This document shows positions 8,010 to 16,230 of a stretch of 64,000 nt of DNA, piece after piece. The stretch is from contig CAYVHL010000002.1 of assembly GCA_964451255.1 (NCBI GenBank), positions 186,001 to 250,000 of the forward strand, in the 5' to 3' direction. The notes under the pieces were generated by a model. That model did not search any database and was not told the DNA's origin. It was given only the letters and a program-made list of their open reading frames with translations. The stretch is from JAHBTB01 sp964451255. Lineage in GTDB: Bacteria; Armatimonadota; Fimbriimonadia; Fimbriimonadales; Fimbriimonadaceae. Position 1 is the stretch's first letter. The number at the start of each line of letters is the position of its first letter. A program made the translations under genes and the position numbers.

Positions 8010-10466
8010 ATGCGTACTCGCACCCTATCTTCTAACTGGGAGTTCCGACCCCTTGTAGCGGGCCCCGGCTATCGCCAGAACCACGCCGAAGTCCCAGGTT
8101 GGTTACCAGCCAGCATCCCCGGCTCTGTCCACCTTGACCTTGAGCGAAACGGTGTCATCTCCGATCCCTTCTGCCGTATGTTGGAATACGGGGCCCGTTG
8201 GATCGATGACACCAGATGGGAGTACAGGACCGCCTTTGAATGGACCCCTGACGCCGCTTCACCACGTCGTGTTTTGAGGTTCGAGGGTCTGGACACCGTT
8301 TGCACGGTACGTCTGAACGGGGAACTAGTCGCAGCGCACGACAACATGTTCCTACCCCTGGAAGTCGATGTGACCGACAAGCTGGCGTCGGGTCAGAACA
8401 CCCTGGCGATCACCTTTGAGTCTCCGGTCAAGGTAGGAGAGGCCCGCCGAAGAGAGTATTTCGACAAAGAAGGTCTCGCATGGGACACCGTCCAGTTCGA
8501 TGAGCGGGCATTTCTGCGCAAGATCCAGTGCATGTCCGGTTGGGATTGGGGGCCACGGTTGGTCTCCGCCGGGGTTTGGAGACCGGTGCATTTGATTGAG
8601 TTTTCTGGCCGCATCACCCACCTTGGCGCCCGGCAGGAACCCCTTGCCGACGGACGCTTCCGGGTGACGGTCGAGCACGAACAGGAGGGCGAGGGCGACC
8701 TGACCGTCCGGTTCATGGGCCAGGAGAAGGAGGGCAAGGACATTGTATTTGAGGTGGAGGGCGGTCTCTGGTGGCCGAACGGCATGGGCGAGCAGACTCT
8801 CTATCCCATGGAAGCCAGCCTGAGCACCGGCCACACGGTCACAAAGAACATCGGACTACGAACGATCAAGTTACTCCGTGAAGATGATTCATATGGCCAG
8901 TCGTTCACTTTCGAAGTCAACGGCAGGTCTATCTATGCACGAGGCGCAAATTGGATACCGAATGATTCGTTTCCCTCACGTGTGACCCGAGACGACTACT
9001 TTAGCCAAGTCGCGACCTGCAAAGACCTCAACATGAACATGCTCCGGGTTTGGGGTGGTGGCATGTACGAGTCGGAAGACTTCTACGACGCCTGCGACGC
9101 GATGGGGATCCTGGTCTGGCAGGACTTCCCGTTCGGATGTAGCTACTATCCGGACGACGATGCGGCACGCGCCGTCATCGCGAACGAAGCGGGCCACCAC
9201 GTCAAGCGCCTGCGCGACCGTGCTTGCCTCGCGCTCTGGTGTGGGAACAACGAGAACCACACAATGTGGGAAGGGAAGTGGGGCGACGCAGAGAAGAACC
9301 CTCCCCGTTACTACGGCCTGCCCATATACGAGGGCACTCTGCCTGCCGTCTTAGGTGAACTCGATCCGGACAGGCCGTACATTCCTAGCAGCCCGATCGG
9401 TTCCCCGCCGGATGGGCAGGGGGTTGACCCACGGAGCAGCGGAGTGAATTCGGGAGGGTACGGCGACCAGCACTATTGGGACGTGTGGCACGGGCGTGGC
9501 GACTGGATCAACTATCGCGATTCCACCACGCGCTTCAGCTCTGAGTTTGGGTTTGCGTCCAGTTGTTCGCTCGACCTCTGGGATTCCACGCTGCTGGTCG
9601 ACGAGGTGCCGGACTTCCCGTTCCCGCAAGCGGATTGGCATAACAAGACCGGCAAGCCGCGTGAGGTGTTCCAGGGGTATGTAGAGCTTCACTATCCTAA
9701 AGCGGAGACGTTGGAAGATTGGGTCTACACCAGCCAGTTGAACCAACGCGACGCGCTCAGATTTGGCATTGAACACTATCGGAGGTCCGACTTCTGCAAA
9801 GGGAGCCTGATCTGGCAGTTCAACGACTGTTGGCCGGTGGAGAGTTGGGCTGTCCAGGACTACCTTCGCAATCTGAAACCGGCGGGATTTGAATTGCAGA
9901 GGCTCTATGCCGATGTCGTGGTGTGCCTCGAGAGCAAGGAAGGTTCCCTCAAGGTCTGGGCTGTCAATGACGGCTCCGGCCCGGCCCGGGAGACCTTGCA
10001 TGTGGAGATTGTCGATACGTTGACCGGTGAACTCAGAAAGCAAGGACATCAAGTCGTGACAATTGAGGTAGGAGAGAGAAAAGTCGTGTCCGAAATCGAC
10101 ATTTCGATCTTCGACCCGACCCGGACTGCCGTGTCCGTCCAACTTTCACCAGACGCCACCCGGGCACGCTGGTGCTTCTTGGCCGAGCCCAAGGACATGA
10201 GGTTCGCAGAGCCTCAGGTCGAAGCTGTCTTGACCGACGTGCTGGAGGTCAGGGTCAAAGGATTCGTCGCCGAGTTCGTCGTCTGGGACATGCCCTGGTG
10301 CCCGTACCAGCTGGAGGGCTCGCCGGGCCCGGGCTGGGATCCGGTGACCGGGCTGGATCCGGTCATCAGGCTCGAACCCGGTCTGGAGCCGGAGGATCTC
10401 GTCGCCCGCTGCCTCGCGGGTCGTGTGCCCGTGGCCTACTCGCCTGCTTCCGCCACGACGGTGTAA
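8010..10466 (+). CDS. Beta-mannosidase, glycoside hydrolase family 2
   Basis: The 818-residue enzyme has the GH2 layout: a jelly-roll sugar-binding domain (PGSVHLDLERNGVI, then WEYRTAF), immunoglobulin-like domains, a TIM barrel and C-terminal beta-domains. The predicted acid/base is Glu415 in WCGNNEN and the nucleophile is Glu512 in SSEFGF. The CMSGWDWGPR stretch is typical of beta-mannosidases, which remove terminal beta-mannose from N-glycan cores or mannan oligosaccharides. No signal peptide is seen, so it should act in the cytoplasm on imported oligosaccharides. It precedes the GH20 gene, which has its own promoter signal overlapping this gene's stop codon. Confidence 0.92.
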   Translation: MRTRTLSSNWEFRPLVAGPGYRQNHAEVPGWLPASIPGSVHLDLERNGVISDPFCRMLEYGARWIDDTRWEYRTAFEWTPDAASPRRVLRFEGLDTVCTVRLNGELVAAHDNMFLPLEVDVTDKLASGQNTLAITFESPVKVGEARRREYFDKEGLAWDTVQFDERAFLRKIQCMSGWDWGPRLVSAGVWRPVHLIEFSGRITHLGARQEPLADGRFRVTVEHEQEGEGDLTVRFMGQEKEGKDIVFEVEGGLWWPNGMGEQTLYPMEASLSTGHTVTKNIGLRTIKLLREDDSYGQSFTFEVNGRSIYARGANWIPNDSFPSRVTRDDYFSQVATCKDLNMNMLRVWGGGMYESEDFYDACDAMGILVWQDFPFGCSYYPDDDAARAVIANEAGHHVKRLRDRACLALWCGNNENHTMWEGKWGDAEKNPPRYYGLPIYEGTLPAVLGELDPDRPYIPSSPIGSPPDGQGVDPRSSGVNSGGYGDQHYWDVWHGRGDWINYRDSTTRFSSEFGFASSCSLDLWDSTLLVDEVPDFPFPQADWHNKTGKPREVFQGYVELHYPKAETLEDWVYTSQLNQRDALRFGIEHYRRSDFCKGSLIWQFNDCWPVESWAVQDYLRNLKPAGFELQRLYADVVVCLESKEGSLKVWAVNDGSGPARETLHVEIVDTLTGELRKQGHQVVTIEVGERKVVSEIDISIFDPTRTAVSVQLSPDATRARWCFLAEPKDMRFAEPQVEAVLTDVLEVRVKGFVAEFVVWDMPWCPYQLEGSPGPGWDPVTGLDPVIRLEPGLEPEDLVARCLAGRVPVAYSPASATTV

Positions 10467-10469
10467 GCT
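10464..10469 (+). promoter_or_regulatory. -10 box of the GH20 gene overlapping the GH2 stop codon
   Basis: TAAGCT includes the TAA stop of the beta-mannosidase and ends 6 bases before the GTG start of the hexosaminidase. The spacing matches the leaderless pattern seen at other starts in the window. No clear -35 box is visible. Confidence 0.4.
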
Positions 10470-10475
10470 CTCCGT

Positions 10476-12665
10476 GTGTTAGTAAATCTGCTCGCCTGCG
10501 TGGTGGTCGGCCAGACCGCCGCTTGGCCCGTCATCCCCCGCCCAGCCGAGTTCCGCGCCACGGGCGGGACGTTCGACATAAACCGTGTCAAGGTCGTCAT
10601 GGCCAAGGGCCAGGCGGCCGCGACAGGGAAGGAAGTGGCCGCCGAACTCACGCGCGACCTTGGCCACACGGTTGCCGCCGCGGACGCGACCATCCCTGAG
10701 AACTCGACGGTGATCCTTGCGATCGATTCCAACAACCCCGAGCTCGGCGACGAGGGCTACGCGATGGTCGTGACCCAAGACAGCATCATCGCGGCGGCAA
10801 AGACCCAGGCAGGGCTGTTCTATGCGAGCCAGACGATCCGCGAACTCGCGCTCATCGGCAAACCCGTGCCATGCGGATCGTTTGAGGACAAGCCCCGATT
10901 TGGATGGCGTGGGCTGCACTTGGACGTCTCCCGACACTTCTTTGGGCCGGACGAGATCAAGCACATGCTCGACGTCATGTCCATGTATAAGTTCAACGTC
11001 TTCCACTGGCATTTGGTCGACGACGGTGGCTGGCGTATCGAGATCAAATCGCATCCAGAACTGACTGCCGTCGGCGCATGGAGGGATGGCGACGGCAAGT
11101 GGGGCCAGCCAATCCATTTCGCCAAGCCGACAGCCGGGAAGCAGTCCTATGGCGGTTTCTACACGCAGGACCAGGTGAAGGACATCGTCGCGTATGCGGC
11201 GGCGCGGCACATCACCGTCGTGCCGGAGATCGAAATGCCCGGCCACTCGCTACCAGGCTTGGCGACGAACGCGGAGTTGCGCTGCACCCCAAAGGACGCG
11301 GCGGCCAAGGCAGTGTTCGAGAAGATTGGCGACCAGAACGTCTATTGCGCTGGTAAGCCGGCAAGCTATAAGTTTCTAGAGGACGTCTTGACCGAAGTCA
11401 TGGCCCTCTTTCCTTCAACATACATCCATGTTGGCGGCGACGAGGTCGACAAGACTTGGTGGGCGAACTGCGCAGACTGCCAAGCCCTGATGAAGCGCGA
11501 GGGACTGAAGAGCACCGAGGAACTGCAGAGCCACTTCATCCAGCACTTTGACAAGTACTTGGCTGACCACGGCCGGCATTTGATGGGTTGGGACGAGATC
11601 TTGGAGGGCGGGCTCGCCCCAGGCGCCGCAGTCATGTCATGGCGCGGCATCGACGGCGGCATCGCCGCGGCGAAAGCCGGGCACAAAGTTGTCATGTCAC
11701 CCACGTCGCACTGCTACTTTGACTATCCCTACTCCTCGATTTCTACAGAAAAGGTCTACGGCTGGGATCCTGTGCCACAAGGGTTGACCACCGAGCAAGG
11801 AAAGCTTGTCCTTGGTGGTCAGGCCAACCTTTGGACGGAGTGGATGAACGACTACCAGCGCGTGATGGCGATGACCTATCCGCGGGCCCTGGCGATGTCG
11901 GAGGTCTTGTGGAGCCCGACAGAGGGAAGGTCTTGGCCAGAGTTCGAGAAGCGGATGAACATGCAGTTCCCCGTCCTCGACAAGCTCAAGGTCAGTTATA
12001 TGGTGCCGTCGCCGACCCTCGACTACACGGCGGCCATCTTCTCGGACAGGCAGACGTTGCCCTTTGGGCGGCCACCGATGGAAAACGCCACGTTGCGATA
12101 CACGGTGGACAACACGCCGCCGACCACTGAGTCACCGGTGGCACCATCCACGATGACATTGGACAAGACCGCGAGGATCCGCCTCGCCTACTTCCTGCCC
12201 GACGGCAGGCACAGCGACGAGGCGGTGTTGGACGCGGTGAAGATCGACGTCCCTCACACGGGCGCGCTCACGGAGACGGCCTACTCACGTCGGATCATCC
12301 GTGGCGACTTCAAGGTTTGCCCGCCGGCATCGGCCTTCTCCGCGGCGCCGTCTGTGAAAGTGTCCCAGATTGGCATCGAAGGGATCACGGACAAGGCTTA
12401 CGGCGCCTACTACACGGGTTGGTTCGTCGCCCCGACAGACGGCGACTACACATTCGCCCTGACCAGCGACGACGGTTCCATGATGTGGCTGGCTGGCGCA
12501 CAAGTGGTGGCGAACGACGGCCCTCACGGCCCTGCCACCCAACGTGGCCGGGTCAGATTGCAACGCGGCGCCTATCCCTTGACGGTGAGTTACTTCGAGG
12601 CCGGAGGTGGGCACACCCTGACCTTGACGGTGACCGGCCCGGACGGAAAGACCAAGCGCATCTGA
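10476..12665 (+). CDS. Secreted beta-N-acetylhexosaminidase, GH20, with PA14 domain
   Basis: The 729-residue protein starts at GTG with a signal-like segment (MLVNLLACVVVGQTAA). The GH20b domain (about 18-125) precedes the GH20 barrel, which carries HLDVSRHFF, FHWHLVDDGGWR and the catalytic Asp322-Glu323 pair in HVGGDEVD. A chitobiase C-terminal-like domain follows, then a PA14-like beta-domain from about 610 (YTGWFVAPTDGDYTF, TSDDGSMMWL) that may bind sugar. The enzyme removes terminal GlcNAc or GalNAc by substrate-assisted catalysis. Next to a beta-mannosidase it suggests breakdown of GlcNAc/mannose-containing glycans. Confidence 0.93.
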   Translation: MLVNLLACVVVGQTAAWPVIPRPAEFRATGGTFDINRVKVVMAKGQAAATGKEVAAELTRDLGHTVAAADATIPENSTVILAIDSNNPELGDEGYAMVVTQDSIIAAAKTQAGLFYASQTIRELALIGKPVPCGSFEDKPRFGWRGLHLDVSRHFFGPDEIKHMLDVMSMYKFNVFHWHLVDDGGWRIEIKSHPELTAVGAWRDGDGKWGQPIHFAKPTAGKQSYGGFYTQDQVKDIVAYAAARHITVVPEIEMPGHSLPGLATNAELRCTPKDAAAKAVFEKIGDQNVYCAGKPASYKFLEDVLTEVMALFPSTYIHVGGDEVDKTWWANCADCQALMKREGLKSTEELQSHFIQHFDKYLADHGRHLMGWDEILEGGLAPGAAVMSWRGIDGGIAAAKAGHKVVMSPTSHCYFDYPYSSISTEKVYGWDPVPQGLTTEQGKLVLGGQANLWTEWMNDYQRVMAMTYPRALAMSEVLWSPTEGRSWPEFEKRMNMQFPVLDKLKVSYMVPSPTLDYTAAIFSDRQTLPFGRPPMENATLRYTVDNTPPTTESPVAPSTMTLDKTARIRLAYFLPDGRHSDEAVLDAVKIDVPHTGALTETAYSRRIIRGDFKVCPPASAFSAAPSVKVSQIGIEGITDKAYGAYYTGWFVAPTDGDYTFALTSDDGSMMWLAGAQVVANDGPHGPATQRGRVRLQRGAYPLTVSYFEAGGGHTLTLTVTGPDGKTKRI

Positions 12666-12815
12666 GGCGGACGGGGCCTCTGGCTCGCAGCGCCTTTGTG
12701 GTCGGAAAACCGAACTGCCGGGTAGATGCAGTTCGAGTCCATGCGTGTCGGGCCGCGGGGTATCGTTTCCGGGGCCTCCTCGGCCCGACATCTTTCCCAA
12801 CAAGGTCGCCACCTT

Positions 12816-13919
12816 ATGAATCCAAAGATCAGGATCGGAATCATCGGCTGCGGGCAGATCGCCCAGCACCACATGCGCACGTACAAGGGCATCGAAGGCG
12901 CGGAGCTTGTCGCCTTCTGTGACGTGGACAGGACCGCCGCCCAGAGGGCGAGCGACGAGTTCGGGCCGGGCGACGTCTACGAGGATCTGCATGAAGTCCT
13001 TGCCCGGGGCGACATCGACGCGGTGGACGTTTGCTTGCACAACAACTTCCACTCGCCGGTGACTGTCGCCGCGCTGAAAGCGGGAAAGCACGTCTACTGC
13101 GAAAAGCCGATGGCAGGTTCATACATCGACGCGGTGGCGATGTTGGAGACATCGAAGGCTACCGGCAAGAAGCTGCACATCCAGTTCGCCACGTTGCATA
13201 GCAACGAGGCCCGTGCGGCCAAGCAGCTGGTCACCGACGGCCACTTAGGGGAGGTCTACCATGCCCGTAGCACCGGTTTTCGGCGGCGTGGGCGTCCTTA
13301 TGTGGACGGCTACGGGACGCCGAGCTTCGTGCAGAAGTCCAAGGCGAGCGGCGGCGCCCTATACGACATGGGTGTCTATCACATCTCGCAGATACTGTGG
13401 TTGATGGGCAACCCCAAGGTCGAGAGGATATCGGGCAAGACATACCAACGGATCGCCATGGACGCGAAACGCAAGGAGATTTCCGGGATGGACGTCGAAG
13501 AATTCGCTGTGGGATTTGTGCGGTTCGAGGGCGACAAGTCTCTTGACATCTGCGAGGCTTGGGCGGTGAACCTAGACTCGTTCGAAGGCTCCTATGTCCT
13601 TGGAGACAAGGGCGGCGTCCGGGTGTCTCCGTTTGGCTTCTTCACCAACGTCGGCGATATTCCGATCAACTGCACGGCCGAACTCGGCACGGCGCGATAC
13701 ATTTGGGACAACGTGGTCGGAGACGGCGCGATGTACGGCGAGTCGCAGGCCCACTGGATCGCCGCCTTGCAGGGCAAGTGCGGCCTGATGAACACCGCGG
13801 AGGTCGCACTTCAGACGATGTTGGTCTCGGACGGCATCTACCTGTCCCAGAATCTGGGTCGGGAAGTGACCGTCGACGAGGTGTTGTCGTCGTCGGTCTC
13901 GACGGCGATAGCCCTCTGA
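12816..13919 (+). CDS. Gfo/Idh/MocA family NAD(P)-dependent oxidoreductase
   Basis: The 367-residue protein opens with a Rossmann fold (IRIGIIGCGQIAQHH, acidic CDVD at the end of beta-2). It contains the EKPM motif in HVYCEKPMAG, whose lysine-proline pair is typical of the family, and a GALYDMGVYHISQILWLMG segment in the C-terminal domain. These enzymes oxidise or reduce sugars and their derivatives. The ATG at 12816 is chosen over a start 30 codons earlier because the Rossmann motif begins right after it. It follows the GH20 gene by 150 bases and probably works on a product of the same glycan pathway. Confidence 0.88.
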   Translation: MNPKIRIGIIGCGQIAQHHMRTYKGIEGAELVAFCDVDRTAAQRASDEFGPGDVYEDLHEVLARGDIDAVDVCLHNNFHSPVTVAALKAGKHVYCEKPMAGSYIDAVAMLETSKATGKKLHIQFATLHSNEARAAKQLVTDGHLGEVYHARSTGFRRRGRPYVDGYGTPSFVQKSKASGGALYDMGVYHISQILWLMGNPKVERISGKTYQRIAMDAKRKEISGMDVEEFAVGFVRFEGDKSLDICEAWAVNLDSFEGSYVLGDKGGVRVSPFGFFTNVGDIPINCTAELGTARYIWDNVVGDGAMYGESQAHWIAALQGKCGLMNTAEVALQTMLVSDGIYLSQNLGREVTVDEVLSSSVSTAIAL

Positions 13920-13949
13920 GACTCGCTTCACCGACTGGGCGATGCACGG

Positions 13950-14002
13950 ACTGGAAGTGATTGTCAAGAAGCGCTCTCCCCGAGGGAGAGGCGTTACCGA
14001 GC
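13950..14002 (+). repeat. Short copy of the DUF559-flanking repeat
   Basis: It consists of a 21-base block (ACTGGAAGTGATTGTCAAGAA, split here as ACTGGAAGTGA plus TTGTCAAGAA) and a 29-base block at 13974-14002 that starts with the CTCTCCCCGAGGGAGAG palindrome. Both blocks recur exactly at 14376-14396 and 14518-14546. It looks like a deletion derivative of the longer copy. Confidence 0.8.
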
Positions 14003-14016
14003 GTATCATTTGAGCC

Positions 14017-14376
14017 ATGCTTCCGCCACGCAAGGTGATGACCGACCGGGCGCGTCGGCTACGTTCGGAAGGGACGGAGCTTGAGCGGGCAATCTGGTCA
14101 CGCCTGAGGGACCGGCAATTGGCGGGCACCAAGTGGCACCGACAGTATCCAATCGGCCCCTACATCGCTGACTTCTACTGCCACGCGGCAAAGCTCGTCG
14201 TCGAGGTTGACGGATTGTCTCACCATGGCAAGATCGGCTACGACCATGCACGCGACGCCTATATGAACTCGCTTGGGCTCCGCGTATTGCGGATGCAGTC
14301 TCACGAAGTCGCAAAGGACTTTGACGGGCACTTGCAGATGATCTTAGACCTGGTGTCAATATCGCCCGATGACTAA
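14017..14376 (+). CDS. DUF559 family protein (PD-(D/E)XK endonuclease-like)
   Basis: The 119-residue protein matches the DUF559 pattern: an N-terminal RARRLRSEGTELERAIWSRL helix, GTKWHRQYPIGPYIADFYC and a LVVEVDGLSHH strand. These resemble the D and ExD/K positions of a restriction-like nuclease fold. It ends with LRVLRMQSHEV. The biochemical role of DUF559 is not settled; a relation to Vsr-like nucleases is often proposed. The gene fits exactly between two copies of a repeat, and its stop codon shares its last base with the second copy, as expected for a mobile or co-spreading unit. No neighbour suggests a host function. Confidence 0.85.
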   Translation: MLPPRKVMTDRARRLRSEGTELERAIWSRLRDRQLAGTKWHRQYPIGPYIADFYCHAAKLVVEVDGLSHHGKIGYDHARDAYMNSLGLRVLRMQSHEVAKDFDGHLQMILDLVSISPDD

Positions 14377-14546
14377 CTGGAAGTGATTGTCAAGAAACAC
14401 CTCTCCCTTGGGGAGAGGACTTCGAGGAGTCCGCCGTAGCTCTGGCGAAGGTGGAAGCCCGAAGGGTGAGGGGATGTTCCGGAGATCCCCTCACCCGGTT
14501 CGCCGGAGCTCACCGACCTCTCCCCGAGGGAGAGGCGTTACCGAGC
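14376..14546 (+). repeat. Long foldable repeat downstream of the DUF559 gene
   Basis: This 171-base element starts with the same 21-base block as the short copy and ends with the same 29-base block. Between them lie nested inverted repeats: a perfect 12-bp stem (14464-14475 with 14485-14496), an outer 10-bp stem with one wobble (14438-14447 with 14501-14510), and end palindromes CTCTCCCTTGGGGAGAG (from 14401) and CTCTCCCCGAGGGAGAG (from 14518) whose halves can also pair with each other. The RNA or DNA strand would fold into one long branched hairpin. Confidence 0.8.
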
Positions 14547-14837
14547 ACTGTCGTTCGTTAGCCGCTTTCGGTGAAGTCGTCGTTGAATCGTCGGTAAACT
14601 AGTGAGCGTGACCGGCGAAAGTGCATCAAGAGTTGTGTTGCTGACTGGTGCAGGCTCCTGCCCGGATGTTCACAGTCAAGTATTCAATCGCAAGCGAGTA
14701 CAGGATCAAGAAAGCCTCAGGAAGCTCTTGCTGTCAACCGACTCCTACGAAGTAGCTTGTAAGGAAGTATTGAGTGATGTAGCGCCCAACAAAAGCGCAA
14801 AGCTTTACGGTTCACTAGAGCATCTCTAGTAAGGGCG
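14547..14837. other. Lower-GC stretch without a convincing gene
   Basis: The stretch is visibly richer in A and T than its surroundings. It contains an open frame from GTG 14602 to 14829 (75 residues) without a ribosome binding site and without a recognisable family. It may be a gene remnant or a recent insertion next to the DUF559 repeat. I do not support it as a real CDS. Confidence 0.35.
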
Positions 14838-15596
14838 TCACAAGTGCCGGACCCACATGTTCCGGTAGCTCACCGGGTTGCCGTGGTTCTGCAGATGGAA
14901 CGGCATCGTCGGCGGGTGGGCTTGGTAGGTGGGCCTGCCCGTGTAGACCGTCTCCCCCTTGATTGCGACGTGGTCCAGTACCAACACGCCGTTGTGGAAC
15001 ACGGTGATGAACGCGGGCGACTTCAACGTCTTGTCCTGATTGAAGACCGGGGCGTCAAATACGGCGTCGTAAGTCTGCCATTCGCCCGGCTTGCGGCAAG
15101 CGTTCACCAGTGGCGCGTACTGCTTGTAGATGCTGGCGGCTTGGCCGTTGACATAGGTCTTGTTGTTATAGCTGTCCATGATCTGCAACTCGTACAAGCC
15201 CATAAAGAAGAGGCCGCTGTTGCCCCGGCCTTGTCCGTCACCCTTGACGACCGAGGGCGTGCGCCACTCGAGGTGCACCTGACAACTGCCGAACCCTTGC
15301 TTGGTGACCAGGTCACCGGTGCCCGGTTTGATCGTCGCCACGCCGTCCGCGAAGTCCCACTTGGCCGGGCCGCCCTTGGAGTCCTGCCACGAGGACAATC
15401 CGCCTTTGCCGATCAATACGGTGGCGTCGGACGGCGGCGCACCGTTCTCACCGGGTGTGACGACCGGAGGGACAGGCGACCACACCTCGGTGTCCTCGGG
15501 CCGGGCCTGCTGGCCGTCTTGGCGGGCGACGAGGGCGACCGCAAGGCTCAACAACGAGCAGATGACAAGGAGGCGGGTGACCGACTGGGTTTGCAC
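14838..15596 (-). CDS. Secreted DUF1080 (3-keto-disaccharide hydrolase-like) protein
   Basis: The 252-residue protein has an N-terminal signal sequence (RLLVICSLLSLAVALVA) and a concanavalin-like DUF1080 domain. The landmarks GLSSWQD, WDFADGVATI, QVHLEWRTP, GRGNSGLFFMGLYELQIMDSY, EWQTYDAVF and HNGVLV are in the expected order. DUF1080 proteins bind or cleave 3-keto sugars or other glycans and usually act outside the cytoplasm. The start is GTG; CATAAT ends 8 bases before it, so a leaderless transcript is possible. It is not clearly in an operon with the DinB gene, which lies 30 bases upstream on the same strand. Confidence 0.88.
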   Translation of the reverse strand: MQTQSVTRLLVICSLLSLAVALVARQDGQQARPEDTEVWSPVPPVVTPGENGAPPSDATVLIGKGGLSSWQDSKGGPAKWDFADGVATIKPGTGDLVTKQGFGSCQVHLEWRTPSVVKGDGQGRGNSGLFFMGLYELQIMDSYNNKTYVNGQAASIYKQYAPLVNACRKPGEWQTYDAVFDAPVFNQDKTLKSPAFITVFHNGVLVLDHVAIKGETVYTGRPTYQAHPPTMPFHLQNHGNPVSYRNMWVRHL

Positions 15597-15626
15597 GACG
15601 CCTCATTATGGGTGACAATGCCGAAG

Positions 15627-16157
15627 TCAGTTGTCTGGCGTCTCTTCACCAAGTAAGTGCCGCGCGGTGTAGATCTGGCCGGTGTGGTAGGCGATGTGGA
15701 AGACGGAGTAGCGCAATGAATCCTCCAGGATCATTTTAGGATTGAATCCCCTACGTGCCTTGTCCAGGGCAGGCGCCTCCGCCTTGAGGTGCGCCATCGA
15801 CTCATCGTGGACCCGTTTCAACTCGTCATGGACCTGTTGCGCTGTCAGTTTCAATAGGTGCGGCGGCACTTCCGCATTCACAGTCTGGGAGTAATAGCGA
15901 AAGTGTGGGTCGAGCAGGGGGCTCTCGACGGCACAGGTTGAGAAATCGGCATCCCAGCCGCCGTCCTTACCTTCGCTTGCATAACGGGTGGCCTCCCAAA
16001 AAGCCACGTGGCCGGCGATCTCGCCGATGGAAAGCAACCCGTGGCCGGGCCTCTGCCAGACATGGTCGTCCGCAAGTCCCTTGAACGCCTCACCGACCTC
16101 GAAGTAGCCCTCGTCAAGCATCGCGAGGTAGGTGTCCATCAGGTTGCCTTCAGACAT
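15627..16157 (-). CDS. DinB family protein (putative metal-dependent, four-helix)
   Basis: The 176-residue protein has the DinB/YfiT-like fold pattern with three metal-binding histidines: one in GEIAGHVAFWEA and two in HIAYHTGQIY near the C-terminus. Members are often thiol transferases or of unknown role, and some are DNA-damage inducible. A consensus promoter puts the transcription start at or next to this ATG (leaderless). A second ATG, six codons later at 16139, has GAAGG seven bases upstream and would give a normal leader, so either start may be used. The AGAC-N4-GTCT palindrome in the promoter spacer could be an operator. Confidence 0.85.
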   Translation of the reverse strand: MSEGNLMDTYLAMLDEGYFEVGEAFKGLADDHVWQRPGHGLLSIGEIAGHVAFWEATRYASEGKDGGWDADFSTCAVESPLLDPHFRYYSQTVNAEVPPHLLKLTAQQVHDELKRVHDESMAHLKAEAPALDKARRGFNPKMILEDSLRYSVFHIAYHTGQIYTARHLLGEETPDN

Positions 16158-16163
16158 GTTCAG

Positions 16164-16192
16164 ACTATACTAGACAAGCGTCTGTTTGTCAA
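16164..16192 (-). promoter_or_regulatory. Consensus sigma-70-type promoter of the DinB gene
   Basis: On the minus strand TTGACA (16192-16187), exactly 17 bases, and TATAGT (16169-16164) are followed after 6 bases by the ATG at 16157. This is the best promoter in the window. The spacer contains AGAC-GCTT-GTCT (16183-16172), an inverted repeat in operator position. Confidence 0.85.
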
Positions 16193-16230
16193 TAAAATCG
16201 GAGGGTTTGTCGTGCAAATCATGCCTCTAG

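Noticed and set aside
14602..14829. 75-codon ORF
   Set aside because: No ribosome binding site, no family, and it lies in compositionally odd non-coding sequence.
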